This document shows, piece after piece, positions 50,404 through 58,896 of a stretch of DNA of 64,000 nucleotides (the stretch's first letter is position 1; the number at the start of each line of letters is the position of its first letter). Location of the stretch: assembly GCF_014303735.1 (NCBI RefSeq), contig NZ_CP060296.1, positions 3,679,501 through 3,743,500 on the forward strand. The letters run 5' to 3'. The notes under the pieces are model-generated. The model saw only the letters and a program-made list of their open reading frames with translations. It was not told the DNA's origin and searched no databases. The position numbers and the translations under genes were made by a program. This DNA is from Variovorax sp. PAMC28562 (GTDB lineage Bacteria > Pseudomonadota > Gammaproteobacteria > Burkholderiales > Burkholderiaceae_C).

Positions 50404-51390
50404 ATGCAAACTGACCACGCCGCCCAGCCACCTTTGAGCTCGCAGCACTCCCACGCTTTCGACGAAGGCAATCCACTCGCCGAACGCCTCACCAAGGGGG
50501 TGGTCGTCTTGACCGCCGTCATGATGGTGGTCGAAATCGCAGGCGGTTGGACCTTCAACTCCATGGCCCTGCTGGCTGATGGATGGCACATGAGCTCGCA
50601 TACGCTGGCGTTGGGTTTGTCGGTCATCGCATATGCAGCAGCACGCCGCTTTTCTGGCGACAGTCGCTTCGCTTTCGGCACCTGGAAAATCGAAGTGCTC
50701 GGCGGCTTCAGCAGCGCGATCCTGCTGACGCTGGTCGCGGCGCTGATGCTCTACCAATCGGTCGAGCGGCTGGCCTCGCCGACCACGATCCATTACGACG
50801 AAGCCATCGCGATCGGCGTGGTCGGCTTGCTGGTCAACCTCGCTTGCGCGTGGCTGCTACGCGGCGGTCATCAGCACCAACACCACGGTCACCGTCCCGA
50901 CGACGCTCATGGTCATGCGCATCACCAGGACCTGAACCTTCGCTCCGCCTACGTGCATGTGGTGGCCGATGCCGCGACGTCCGTGCTGGCCATCGTCGCG
51001 CTGTTCGGCGGCAAGGTGTGGGGTGCTGCGTGGCTCGACCCCGTCATGGGAATCGTCGGTGCCGGGCTGGTGGCAGTGTGGGCCTACGGGCTGATGCGCG
51101 AATCAGGTCGGGTGCTGCTGGATGCAGAAATGAACGCGCCTGTGGTGCAGGAGATTCGGGACGTGATCGATGCTAGTCCGGTCAAGGCGACGTTGTGCGA
51201 CCTGCATGTCTGGCGCGTCGGCAAAGGCAAGTACGCCTGCATCGTCTCGCTCGCGACAACGGCGGCTGTCGAGCCAGACTTTTTTAAACAGCGGCTGCGC
51301 GTCCATGAAGAGCTGGTTCACATCACAGTCGAAGTCAACCGAGTGGAACATCGCGCGGCTGACGTGGCTCATCGCCCGATCGCGCCCTGA
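50404..51390 (+). CDS. dmeF: Cation diffusion facilitator, Co/Ni exporter DmeF
   Basis: The 328-residue CDF protein has six membrane helices, the helix II metal site HMSSHTLAL preceded by ADGW, the helix V site HVVADAATSVLA, and a histidine-rich loop between helices IV and V (HQHQHHGHRPDDAHGHAHH). These features mark the DmeF subgroup, which exports cobalt and nickel by proton antiport. The adjacent divergent DmeR supports that assignment. Confidence 0.92.
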   Translation: MQTDHAAQPPLSSQHSHAFDEGNPLAERLTKGVVVLTAVMMVVEIAGGWTFNSMALLADGWHMSSHTLALGLSVIAYAAARRFSGDSRFAFGTWKIEVLGGFSSAILLTLVAALMLYQSVERLASPTTIHYDEAIAIGVVGLLVNLACAWLLRGGHQHQHHGHRPDDAHGHAHHQDLNLRSAYVHVVADAATSVLAIVALFGGKVWGAAWLDPVMGIVGAGLVAVWAYGLMRESGRVLLDAEMNAPVVQEIRDVIDASPVKATLCDLHVWRVGKGKYACIVSLATTAAVEPDFFKQRLRVHEELVHITVEVNRVEHRAADVAHRPIAP

Positions 51391-51405
51391 GCTTTCTCCG
51401 CCGAT

Positions 51406-52275
51406 TCAGCGCTGCTGACCCCAGCGTCGAACGGTAAGCCGCTCGAGCGTCGCGAAGCCCAGCGTCTCGACCAGCAGACCGATCAATACGACCATCGCCA
51501 GCCCTGCAAAAACGCGGTCGGTGTAGAGCTCGTTTCGATTCTGGAAGATGTACCAGCCGAGGCCGCCTTTGCCCGATGACGCGCCGAACACCAGTTCGGC
51601 CGCGATGAGCGTGCGCCACGCAAAGGCCCAGCCGATCTTCAGGCCCGAAAGAATGGCAGGCAGCGCGGCCGGCACCAGGATCTGCAGCACATAGCGCAGG
51701 CCGCGCAGCCCGTAGTTGCGTCCAGCCATGCGCAAGGTCTCAGGCACGCCCTGAAAGCCCGCGTAGGTATTGAGCGCCATCGGCCACAAGACAGAGTGGA
51801 TGAGCACGAAGACCAGACTGCCGCGACCGAGTCCGAACAACAACAGCGCGAGCGGCAGCAAGGCGATGGCGGGCAACGGGTTGAACATGGAAGTCAGCGT
51901 GTCGAGCAGGTCGCGACCGATCTGTGTCGACACTGCCAGCGTGGTGAGCGCGAAGGCCAGCAGCACGCCGGCGACGTAGCCCTGGATCAGTACCGAGAAC
52001 GAGATGCCAACCTTCTCGACCAGCTCACCGCTCGCCACCCCTTCGAAGAGCGCACGCGCCGTCGCGGTGAACGTCGGCAACAACAGGTCGTTGTCCTGCC
52101 ACCGTGCGGCCAGCTCCCACAAGATGGCAAGTGCGACCAGGATGAGGCCTTTGCGCAACCCGCCGTGCGACCATAGGCGCGTCATCAAAGGCAGGGTGCG
52201 CTCGACCGGCACCTCGGTGAAAGGCGCAAGCACCAGCTCGTATTCCGGGCGGACAGGTGGTATCAGACTGCTCAT
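51406..52275 (-). CDS. ABC importer permease, SsuC/TauC-like
   Basis: The 289-residue permease has about six helices and the BPD loop ETLRMAGRNYGLRGLRYVLQILVPAALPAILSGLKIGWAFAWRTLIAAE, typical of nitrate/taurine/sulfonate importers. The start overlaps the ATPase stop by four bases. It is the last gene of a four-gene operon with a TauD-like dioxygenase. Confidence 0.9.
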   Translation of the reverse strand: MSSLIPPVRPEYELVLAPFTEVPVERTLPLMTRLWSHGGLRKGLILVALAILWELAARWQDNDLLLPTFTATARALFEGVASGELVEKVGISFSVLIQGYVAGVLLAFALTTLAVSTQIGRDLLDTLTSMFNPLPAIALLPLALLLFGLGRGSLVFVLIHSVLWPMALNTYAGFQGVPETLRMAGRNYGLRGLRYVLQILVPAALPAILSGLKIGWAFAWRTLIAAELVFGASSGKGGLGWYIFQNRNELYTDRVFAGLAMVVLIGLLVETLGFATLERLTVRRWGQQR

Positions 52276-53186
52276 GGCGCCACCTCATCGAACAGCATCC
52301 GGTGAATACGCTGTGCAGTGGCCTGAAACTCAACGCCACCCAGGCTGTCGAGCCCGAAAGCGTGGCTATTGATCTCCGCACGCATGCGCCCCGGATGCGG
52401 TGACAACAACGCCACACGATTACCCACCACCAGCGCCTCTTCGATCGAGTGCGTGACAAATAGCAGCGTGAAGCGCACCTCGTCCCACAGCGCGAGCAAC
52501 TCTTCCTGCATCTTGCGGCGCGTCAGCGCATCAAGCGCGGCAAAGGGCTCGTCCATCAGCAGCACGCGCGGCTGCATGGCGAGCGCGCGCGCGATGGCTA
52601 CGCGCTGCTTCATGCCGCCGGACAACTGATGCGGATGCACGTCGGCGAACGGCGCCAGCCCGACTTTGGCAAGGTAGTGAAGTGCGCGTTCCTCGGCCTC
52701 CTTGCGACCCAGGGTGCGAGATGCCAGCAACGGAAACATGACGTTCTGCTTGACCGTCTTCCATGGCGGCAGCTGGTCGAACTCCTGGAACACGACAATG
52801 CGGTCCGGCCCAGGCGCGGTCACCGCTTGGCCGGCCAGGCGGATCTCGCCTTCGACCGGTGCGAGAAAGCCGCCGATGGCTTTCAGCAAGGTCGACTTTC
52901 CGCAGCCCGATGGGCCCAGCAACACGAAACGATCAGCCTCGTGCATGTCGAAGCTCACGCGGTGCGTTGCGCGCACCACGCGGTCGGGTGTGCGGTATTC
53001 GAGGCTGACGTTGTCGACTTGAAGCAGCGGGGATGCGTACTGACCTCCGTCGGCCCCCCTCTCCCGCTCGCGGGAGAGGGTTGGGGTGAGGTTCGGGCCT
53101 GTCTCAAGAGCTTCGCCCCTTGCCCCCGCCCTATCCCGCTCGCGGACGAGGGCGTCACTCCCAGAGCGCAAGGCCACGCTGTTCAC
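52272..53186 (-). CDS. ABC importer ATPase, SsuB/TauB-like, with REP-derived N-terminal extension
   Basis: The conserved ATPase (about 250 residues) starts at LLQVDNVSLEYRTPDRVV and has Walker A GPSGCGKST, signature LSGGMKQRV and Walker B LLMDEPFAALD. Ahead of it lie about 50 extra residues (including RERDRAGARGEALET and NLTPTLSRERERGADGG) encoded by two REP-like palindromes. No ATG, GTG or TTG lies between the repeats and the ATPase, so translation must begin upstream, at GTG 53186 or TTG 53192, unless a CTG is used. Confidence 0.85.
   Translation of the reverse strand: MNSVALRSGSDALVRERDRAGARGEALETGPNLTPTLSRERERGADGGQYASPLLQVDNVSLEYRTPDRVVRATHRVSFDMHEADRFVLLGPSGCGKSTLLKAIGGFLAPVEGEIRLAGQAVTAPGPDRIVVFQEFDQLPPWKTVKQNVMFPLLASRTLGRKEAEERALHYLAKVGLAPFADVHPHQLSGGMKQRVAIARALAMQPRVLLMDEPFAALDALTRRKMQEELLALWDEVRFTLLFVTHSIEEALVVGNRVALLSPHPGRMRAEINSHAFGLDSLGGVEFQATAQRIHRMLFDEVAP
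53057..53080. repeat. REP-like palindrome, CCCTCTCCCG/CGGGAGAGGG arms
   Basis: Perfect ten-base arms around CTCG, flanked by TTGGGGTGAGG. This is the widespread proteobacterial 'CCTCACCCCAACCCTCTCCC' type of intergenic repeat, here inside the 5' end of the ATPase reading frame. Confidence 0.8.
53127..53154. repeat. Second, imperfect REP-like palindrome
   Basis: CGCCCTaTCCCG / CGGaCGAGGGCG-type arms around CTCG, 46 bp from the first unit. It is a degenerate partner of the repeat at 53057-53080. Confidence 0.65.
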
Positions 53187-53188
53187 GC

Positions 53189-54199
53189 TCAATTCCCCGC
53201 CGCGTTCTGTGCATCGTCGAAGAAATAGTCCTTCGTCGAAGCTGGCTTGTTCTTGATTGCGCCCACGCGGTGCATGAACTCGGCCAGCGCGTAGGTGTTC
53301 TGCGGCGTGGTCTTGAACTGCACCTCGGGGCCCTTGATGATCTTCAACAACAACTCGCGGTCGATTTTCGCGTTGCCGACCTTGATATAGATGTCGGCGG
53401 CCTTCTCGGGGTTGGCGGTGGCGAACTTCGCCGCATCGTCGAGCGCGTCCACGAAGGCCTTGTAGGTCTTCGGGTTCTCGTTGCGGAATTTTTCGGTCGC
53501 ATAGAGCACGGTCGCAGAAGCCGGGCCGCCCAGCACCTGGTACGAGTTCAGCACGATGTGCGCAGCCGGGTTGCCGGCCAGTTCCTGCTCCTGGAATGGC
53601 GGGCTGCCGAAGTGCGCGTTGATCTCCGTGCCGCCCTTGATGATGGCCGCGGCTGAGTCCGGATGCGGCAGCGCGACGCTGATCTTGTCGAGCTTGGCGA
53701 AGTCCCTGTCGCCCCATTGCTTGGCCGATGCCAACTGGAGCACGCGGGACTGCACCGAGACGCCGACTGCCGGCAATGCGATGCGGTCCTTGTCGGTGAA
53801 ATCTGCGATGGTCTTGACCGCAGGGTTGTTGCTCACCAGGTAGTACGGAAAGTTGCCCAGCGACGCCACGCCCTTCACGTTTTGCTTGCCCTTGGTCCGG
53901 TCCCAGATCGTCAGCAGCGGCCCGACACCCGCACCCGCGACCTCGATGTTGCCTGACAGCAAGGCATCGTTGATGGCCGAGCCACCCGACAGCTTGATCC
54001 ACTCGACCTTAGCGTCGATGCCTGCCGCCTTCGCGTGCTTCTCGATCAGCTTCTGGTCTTGCGCGATGTTCAACAACAGATAGACGATGCCGAACTGTTC
54101 GGCGATCCGAATCTGCCCCTCGGCATGCGCGGCAAGACTTCCCAGGGCCAGCCCCAGTCCAGCGATCAACGAGACAGATTTACGAGCGAAACGATTCAT
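53189..54199 (-). CDS. Periplasmic substrate-binding protein, SsuA/TauA-like
   Basis: The 336-residue protein has a signal peptide (SLIAGLGLALGSLAAHA) and an NMT1/SsuA-type binding fold with IRIAEQFGIVYLLLNIAQDQKLIEKHAKAAG and WIKLSGGSAINDALLSGNIEVAGAGVGPLL. It delivers a sulfonate, sulfate ester or related small anion to the permease and ATPase encoded downstream. The stop overlaps the candidate TTG start of the ATPase. Confidence 0.88.
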   Translation of the reverse strand: MNRFARKSVSLIAGLGLALGSLAAHAEGQIRIAEQFGIVYLLLNIAQDQKLIEKHAKAAGIDAKVEWIKLSGGSAINDALLSGNIEVAGAGVGPLLTIWDRTKGKQNVKGVASLGNFPYYLVSNNPAVKTIADFTDKDRIALPAVGVSVQSRVLQLASAKQWGDRDFAKLDKISVALPHPDSAAAIIKGGTEINAHFGSPPFQEQELAGNPAAHIVLNSYQVLGGPASATVLYATEKFRNENPKTYKAFVDALDDAAKFATANPEKAADIYIKVGNAKIDRELLLKIIKGPEVQFKTTPQNTYALAEFMHRVGAIKNKPASTKDYFFDDAQNAAGN

Positions 54200-54333
54200 G
54201 GAATGCGCAGAGAAGTTGAAAGATCAGCAGGTGGAACACCGCGGAACCGGCTTGGCCGGGCCGCTGATGCTGCCCCCGGTCAGGGGGGAGGAACTCGCGA
54301 CACGAAGTCGCGCAGCGACCTGGAGGCGAGCAG

Positions 54334-55263
54334 CTACCTCGGCGTGTCGCCGATGACCGTGGTGCGATAGAGCTTCCGACGAAGGTTGTCCGCCGTACCA
54401 GCCGCCAGATGCATCAACGACCGGTTGTCCCAAAACACCAGGTCGTGCGTCTCCCACGCGTGGCGATAGACGAACTCGGCCTTCACGCTGTGAGCGAACA
54501 GCTCGGCCAGCAGTGCGTCGCTTTCATCTTGCGGCAGGCCGACGATGCGGGTCGTGAAATGCTCGCTTACGAACAGCGCCTTGCGGCCCGTTTCGGGGTG
54601 GGTGCGAACCACCGGATGCACCGCAGGTGCGACCTGATCGATCTGTGCCTGCGACAGCTTCGGCCGCCAGGGATTCTTCGCGCGCAGGTCTTCGTACTTG
54701 GCGAGGTAGCTGTGCTCGGCCTTCAAATGCAAGACCTTTTGCTGGAGCTTCGGGCTCAATGCTTCCCACGCCAGGTGTTGATCGGCGAACAGCGTGTCTC
54801 CGCCTTCAGCTGGCAATTCCTGCGCATGCAACAGCGAACCCAGGCTCGGCTTCGGCTTGTATGAAATGTCGGAATGCCAGTACACACCGGCGTCGCCGAG
54901 CCCGATCGGCTCGTCGTTTTCCTTGATGTTCGAAACGATCAGGATTTCGGGATGATTCTTCAGATGGAACTGGTGCAGCACATGAATCTCGAGAGGGCCG
55001 AATCGGCGGCTGAACTCGATTTGCGCTTCAGGCGAAACGTTCTGGTCGCGAAACACCACCACGTGATGATCCAGGTGCGCGCGATGGATGCGCGCAAATT
55101 CGATCGCGTTAATCGGTTTGGAAATATCGAGCCCGACGATCTCGGCGCCGACAGGTGCGTCGAACCGCCGGACTTCGAAAGCTTGCGATGGGATCGAGTC
55201 GGCAGCCGAATCGGTCGATGTTGCCGTGGGTTTAGTTCGTGGGACTGTAGCAATGGCGGTCAT
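54334..55263 (-). CDS. TauD/TfdA-family Fe(II)/2-oxoglutarate dioxygenase
   Basis: The 309-residue enzyme has the iron ligands in the HxD motif (VYWHSDISY) and the distal His in DNRSLMHLAAG, and the 2-oxoglutarate arginine in RRKLYRTTVIG. These enzymes hydroxylate taurine, alkylsulfonates, alkyl sulfates or aryloxy acids, releasing sulfite or sulfate. First gene of the operon with the SsuABC-like importer, which supports scavenging of an organosulfur compound. ATG 55263 fits the family; an inverted repeat lies about 90 bp upstream. Confidence 0.9.
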   Translation of the reverse strand: MTAIATVPRTKPTATSTDSAADSIPSQAFEVRRFDAPVGAEIVGLDISKPINAIEFARIHRAHLDHHVVVFRDQNVSPEAQIEFSRRFGPLEIHVLHQFHLKNHPEILIVSNIKENDEPIGLGDAGVYWHSDISYKPKPSLGSLLHAQELPAEGGDTLFADQHLAWEALSPKLQQKVLHLKAEHSYLAKYEDLRAKNPWRPKLSQAQIDQVAPAVHPVVRTHPETGRKALFVSEHFTTRIVGLPQDESDALLAELFAHSVKAEFVYRHAWETHDLVFWDNRSLMHLAAGTADNLRRKLYRTTVIGDTPR

Positions 55264-55349
55264 GCAAGGCTTGTTCTTCAAACGAGACCCATACTTTAGG
55301 TTTGCACGCGGCAAACACGAACGATTGATTTCTTGGTTGCTTATGAGAA

Positions 55350-55370
55350 ATCGGTTGATTGAAAACCGAT
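55350..55370. promoter_or_regulatory. Inverted repeat ATCGGTT-N7-AACCGAT
   Basis: Perfect seven-base arms in the 271-bp divergent region between the dioxygenase operon and the lipocalin gene, 87-107 bp upstream of the dioxygenase start. It is a candidate operator for the organosulfur operon. Confidence 0.5.
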
Positions 55371-55534
55371 CGTCCGTCCGGGGGCGCAACCGTTGGTCGA
55401 GCCGAAGAGCGCCCCGGAGGCACCGCACGACTCGATGTGCGCCATGTCTGACGCAGGGTCTCTGCGGGCGCCTTCACGCGTCTGCGCGCCTCCCGCAATG
55501 ATCGGAACAACAAAATATCTGGCCTCGAAATACC

Positions 55535-56110
55535 ATGAACTTGCGCACGTCGCACACCCTCCGCACCACACTCCCGGCTGCCGCGCTGGCCCTCGCAGCA
55601 ATCGCGCTGCTTGCCGCATGCGCCACATCCTCTTCCCCGGGCCGAAGCCCTGTCGCCCTGGCACCCAATGTGGACTTGCCGCGTTTCATGGGCGACTGGT
55701 ATGTCATCGCGAACATTCCGACATTCCTGGAAAAGGGCGCGCACAACGCCAAAGACAGCTACCGGCTCGATGCCGACGGCACCATTCCGACCACCTTCAG
55801 CTTCAACGCCGATGCGCCAGACGGACCGCGCAAAAGCTACGGCTCCCGTGGCTTCGTGATGGATGGTGGAGCGAACGCGGTGTGGGGCCAGCAGTACGTG
55901 TGGCCGATCAAGGCGGACTACCGAATCTCTTACGTTTCGCCGGATTACACACAGACGGTGATCACCCGCGACAAGCGAGACTACGTGTGGATCATGGCGC
56001 GCACGCCGACGATCCCGGAAGTTGACTTGGCGCGCCTGACGGCGTTCGTCGGAAGCCAGGGTTACGACGTCGGCAAGCTGCAGCGCGTGCCGCAGGTCGC
56101 AATCAAGTGA
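55535..56110 (+). CDS. blc: Bacterial lipocalin lipoprotein (Blc-like)
   Basis: The 191-residue protein has a lipoprotein signal with lipobox LLAAC and a lipocalin domain with the first signature FMGDWYVIANIPTFLEKGAHN and later DYVWIMARTPTIPE. Blc lipocalins sit in the outer membrane and bind lysophospholipids or fatty acids. It is divergent from the dioxygenase operon. Confidence 0.9.
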   Translation: MNLRTSHTLRTTLPAAALALAAIALLAACATSSSPGRSPVALAPNVDLPRFMGDWYVIANIPTFLEKGAHNAKDSYRLDADGTIPTTFSFNADAPDGPRKSYGSRGFVMDGGANAVWGQQYVWPIKADYRISYVSPDYTQTVITRDKRDYVWIMARTPTIPEVDLARLTAFVGSQGYDVGKLQRVPQVAIK

Positions 56111-56144
56111 GGCGCACCGCGTTGGCCGCTGCCGTACCGGTGAT

Positions 56145-56342
56145 TCAGTTCGGGTAGAACGCCTGCTGGCGGTCGTTTCGCGCCGGCGATGGGCCCGCCG
56201 AGTGCTCCGTCGAGCGGCCCCAGAAGCGTGGCGTCATCACCCCTGCAAAAGCCGCGATGCGCGGGTCCCGGGCACGGCCTCCAGTGGCGGCCATCTCTAT
56301 CAGGGCGGCGTATTCGGACGTATCGGTGTCAGGAATCTGCAT
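56145..56342 (-). CDS. Small hypothetical protein
   Basis: The 65-residue frame begins MQIPDTDTSEYAALIEMAAT and shows codon use like the surrounding genes, with GC-rich third positions. It has no signal or membrane segment. No family is recognised, and it may be spurious. Confidence 0.4.
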   Translation of the reverse strand: MQIPDTDTSEYAALIEMAATGGRARDPRIAAFAGVMTPRFWGRSTEHSAGPSPARNDRQQAFYPN

Positions 56343-56580
56343 GCCCCGATGCTAGGCCGTTCTTCTCACCAATCCTCTCCTCGGACTGCCGGGGCGTACG
56401 CGTAGCGCGTTTTACGTCACACATTTGTCGGATTGTTGGTCGTCACGGCGCTCGGCGAACCATAGGTCAAAGCCCTACGGATCGACCCCGTGCGGGCCGA
56501 CACGTCGCGAGGGCGTCTCGCCGCCAAACTGACCTCCATGGGCGACGAGGTGTCTCCCTGCCATTCAATAGAGGTCTTTC

Positions 56581-57033
56581 ATGAATCCAGACATCGTCAA
56601 ATCCCCATCGCAACTAGCCGATGAAGCCCGTGGAACTGCAGGCGACGCATTCGACACCGCAAAGAATTTTGCGCAAGCCTCCCGCGCTGTCAGTGACGAC
56701 GCACTGAGTTCGGTGAAGGACTCTCTGCAGGACAGCGCCGATGACGCAAAGGTTCTCGGCCGGGATGCAGCCAGCGCGGCCCGCAGCTATGCGCGCGACG
56801 CCCGGCAAACCGGCAAGGATGCGATCGAGACAGGCCGCGCCTACGCGCAGGACGCCGTCAACGCCGCTGGAAAAAAAGTTGCCGACATCAAGGATCAGTT
56901 GTCGACAGCGCGCAAGCAAAGCGAGCAATACATCATGGACCAGCCTGTGCGCGCGACCTTGATCGCGGCAGCAGGCGGTGCGGTGCTGACAGCGCTGCTC
57001 GTGTCGTTCATGCGAAAGAGCGATCGTCGGTAG
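56581..57033 (+). CDS. DUF883 (ElaB/YqjD-like) membrane-anchored protein
   Basis: The 150-residue protein has a long Ala/Asp-rich amphipathic helix region (about residues 10-115) and a C-terminal anchor (PVRATLIAAAGGAVLTALLVSFM) followed by KSDRR, the DUF883 layout. E. coli members bind ribosomes and locate to the inner membrane in stationary phase. A ribosome site AGAGGT precedes the ATG. Confidence 0.85.
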   Translation: MNPDIVKSPSQLADEARGTAGDAFDTAKNFAQASRAVSDDALSSVKDSLQDSADDAKVLGRDAASAARSYARDARQTGKDAIETGRAYAQDAVNAAGKKVADIKDQLSTARKQSEQYIMDQPVRATLIAAAGGAVLTALLVSFMRKSDRR

Positions 57034-57182
57034 TCGTTAGCTTCCGGGAAGCCGCGCGCGAGTGCCGGGTTTGCAGACGCGGGAAATTGCGTCTTAGGGA
57101 CCCTGCCCGCGCCGACGCGTCGCAAGGTCTGAACACGAGGCAAGATACGGGCGAAACCAAGCCTGAATCACAGAAGACTTCG

Positions 57183-58868
57183 ATGACAAAAAACCCTGCC
57201 ACCGACATCGCACTGAATGACGGTGCCAATGCTGTCGCCGCTACAGCATCCGCAACCGCCGCAAGCACCCATGTCACCGTCCGCACCGCCGTGCTGGACT
57301 TGCTCCGCGCTTTCCACATGACCACGATGTTCGGTAACCCCGGCTCTACGGAGCTCGGACTGTTCCGCAACTTCCCCGCGGACTTTCGCTACGTGCTGGG
57401 CCTGCAGGAAGCGGTGGTCGTGGGCATGGCCGATGGTTATGCGCAGGCCACCCGCAACGCCAGCTTCGTCAACCTGCATTCGGCGGCCGGCGTCGGTCAC
57501 GCGATGGGAAACATCTTTACCGCGTACAAAAACCAGACACCGATGGTGATCACCGCCGGTCAGCAGGCAAGGTCGATCCTGCCCTTCGACCCCTTCCTTT
57601 TTTCCGGTCAGGCGACCGAACTGCCCAAGCCCTATGTCAAGTGGAGCGTGGAACCGGCGCGCGCCCAAGACGTGCCGCTTGCGATGGCCCGCGCTTACTA
57701 CATCGCCATGCAGGAGCCGCGCGGTCCGGTGCTGGTATCGATTCCCGCCGATGACTGGGACTGCCCGACCGAACCGGTGTTGCCCCGCGTGGTGAGCACC
57801 GAGTCCCGTCCCGAACCGATGGTGCTCGGTCTCATCGGCGATGCACTGGACGCGAGCGGACGCCCTGTTTTTGTCGTGGGCACCGCGGTCGACCGCTGCC
57901 AGGCCTGGGATGCGGTAGTGGCGCTGGCCGAGCGGCATAACGCCAGCGTGTGGGTGGCGCCGATGTCGGGCCGCTGCGGCTTCCCGGAAGACCATCGCCT
58001 GTTCGCCGGCTTTCTGCCCGCCATGCGCGAGAAGATCGTGCAGTTGCTCGGCGGTCACGACTACATCTTTGCGGTCGGTGCGCCGGCCTTCATCTATCAC
58101 GTGGAAGGCCACGGCCCGCACGTGCCCGCCGGCGCCACGCTGGGCCAGTTGATCGACGACCCGACGATGGCGGCATGGACTCCGGTCGGCACCACCGCCG
58201 TGGGCAATATCCGGCTCGGGGTGCAGGACTTGCTGGAGCGCTCCCTCGCACCGCAACTCGCGCGGCGCGCCCTCCCCGCGCCACGTGCCGCCCGACCGCT
58301 TGCGACACCACCACAGGAAGGCGAACTGATGTCCGTCGCCTATGTCCTGCAGACCCTCGCCGGCCTCCGCGCACGCGACAGCATCGTGGTCGAGGAAGCG
58401 CCCACCGCGCGCTCGGTCATGCACGCGTACCTGCCGATGCTGGAAAGCGGCGGCTTCTACACGATGGTCAGCGGCGGGCTGGGCCACAGCATGCCGGCCG
58501 CCGTGGGCGTGGCGCTGGCCGAGGCGCAGGCGAACAGCGGGCGCAAGGTGATCGGCCTGGTCGGCGACGGCTCCAGCATGTACTCGATCCAGGCCTTGTG
58601 GAGCGCAGCACAACTGAACCTGCCCATCACCTTCGTGATCCTGAAGAACCGCCGCTACGCTGCTTTGCAGGATTTCGCGCCGGTGTTCGGTTTCGAGCCT
58701 GGTGAAGCACTGCAGGGAACCGACTTGCCCGGCATGGACTTCGTCGCGCTGGCGAAGGGTCAGGGTTGCGACGCAGTAACGGTACGCGATGCCAGCCAGC
58801 TCACCGAGGTGCTGAGAGCAGCGCTGTCCGCGGCCCGGCCCACGCTGGTCGAAGTGGACGTGGCCTAG
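57183..58868 (+). CDS. mdlC: Benzoylformate decarboxylase (ThDP-dependent)
   Basis: The 561-residue ThDP enzyme has the catalytic glutamate in VLGLQEAVVVGMADGYA, an active-site histidine in LHSAAGVGHAMGN and the ThDP/Mg motif GDGSSMYSIQALWSAAQ...NRRYAAL. These match benzoylformate decarboxylases, which convert benzoylformate to benzaldehyde and CO2. No mandelate racemase or dehydrogenase gene lies nearby, so another 2-oxoacid is possible. ATG 57183 lies after a non-conserved upstream extension. Confidence 0.85.
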   Translation: MTKNPATDIALNDGANAVAATASATAASTHVTVRTAVLDLLRAFHMTTMFGNPGSTELGLFRNFPADFRYVLGLQEAVVVGMADGYAQATRNASFVNLHSAAGVGHAMGNIFTAYKNQTPMVITAGQQARSILPFDPFLFSGQATELPKPYVKWSVEPARAQDVPLAMARAYYIAMQEPRGPVLVSIPADDWDCPTEPVLPRVVSTESRPEPMVLGLIGDALDASGRPVFVVGTAVDRCQAWDAVVALAERHNASVWVAPMSGRCGFPEDHRLFAGFLPAMREKIVQLLGGHDYIFAVGAPAFIYHVEGHGPHVPAGATLGQLIDDPTMAAWTPVGTTAVGNIRLGVQDLLERSLAPQLARRALPAPRAARPLATPPQEGELMSVAYVLQTLAGLRARDSIVVEEAPTARSVMHAYLPMLESGGFYTMVSGGLGHSMPAAVGVALAEAQANSGRKVIGLVGDGSSMYSIQALWSAAQLNLPITFVILKNRRYAALQDFAPVFGFEPGEALQGTDLPGMDFVALAKGQGCDAVTVRDASQLTEVLRAALSAARPTLVEVDVA

Positions 58869-58896
58869 CGCCTGACGTGGCGACCACTGCCGACGA

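Noticed and set aside
53187..54002. Continuation of the ATPase frame far upstream through the substrate-binding gene
   Set aside because: It is the +1-type shadow of the binding-protein gene; a fusion is not supported.
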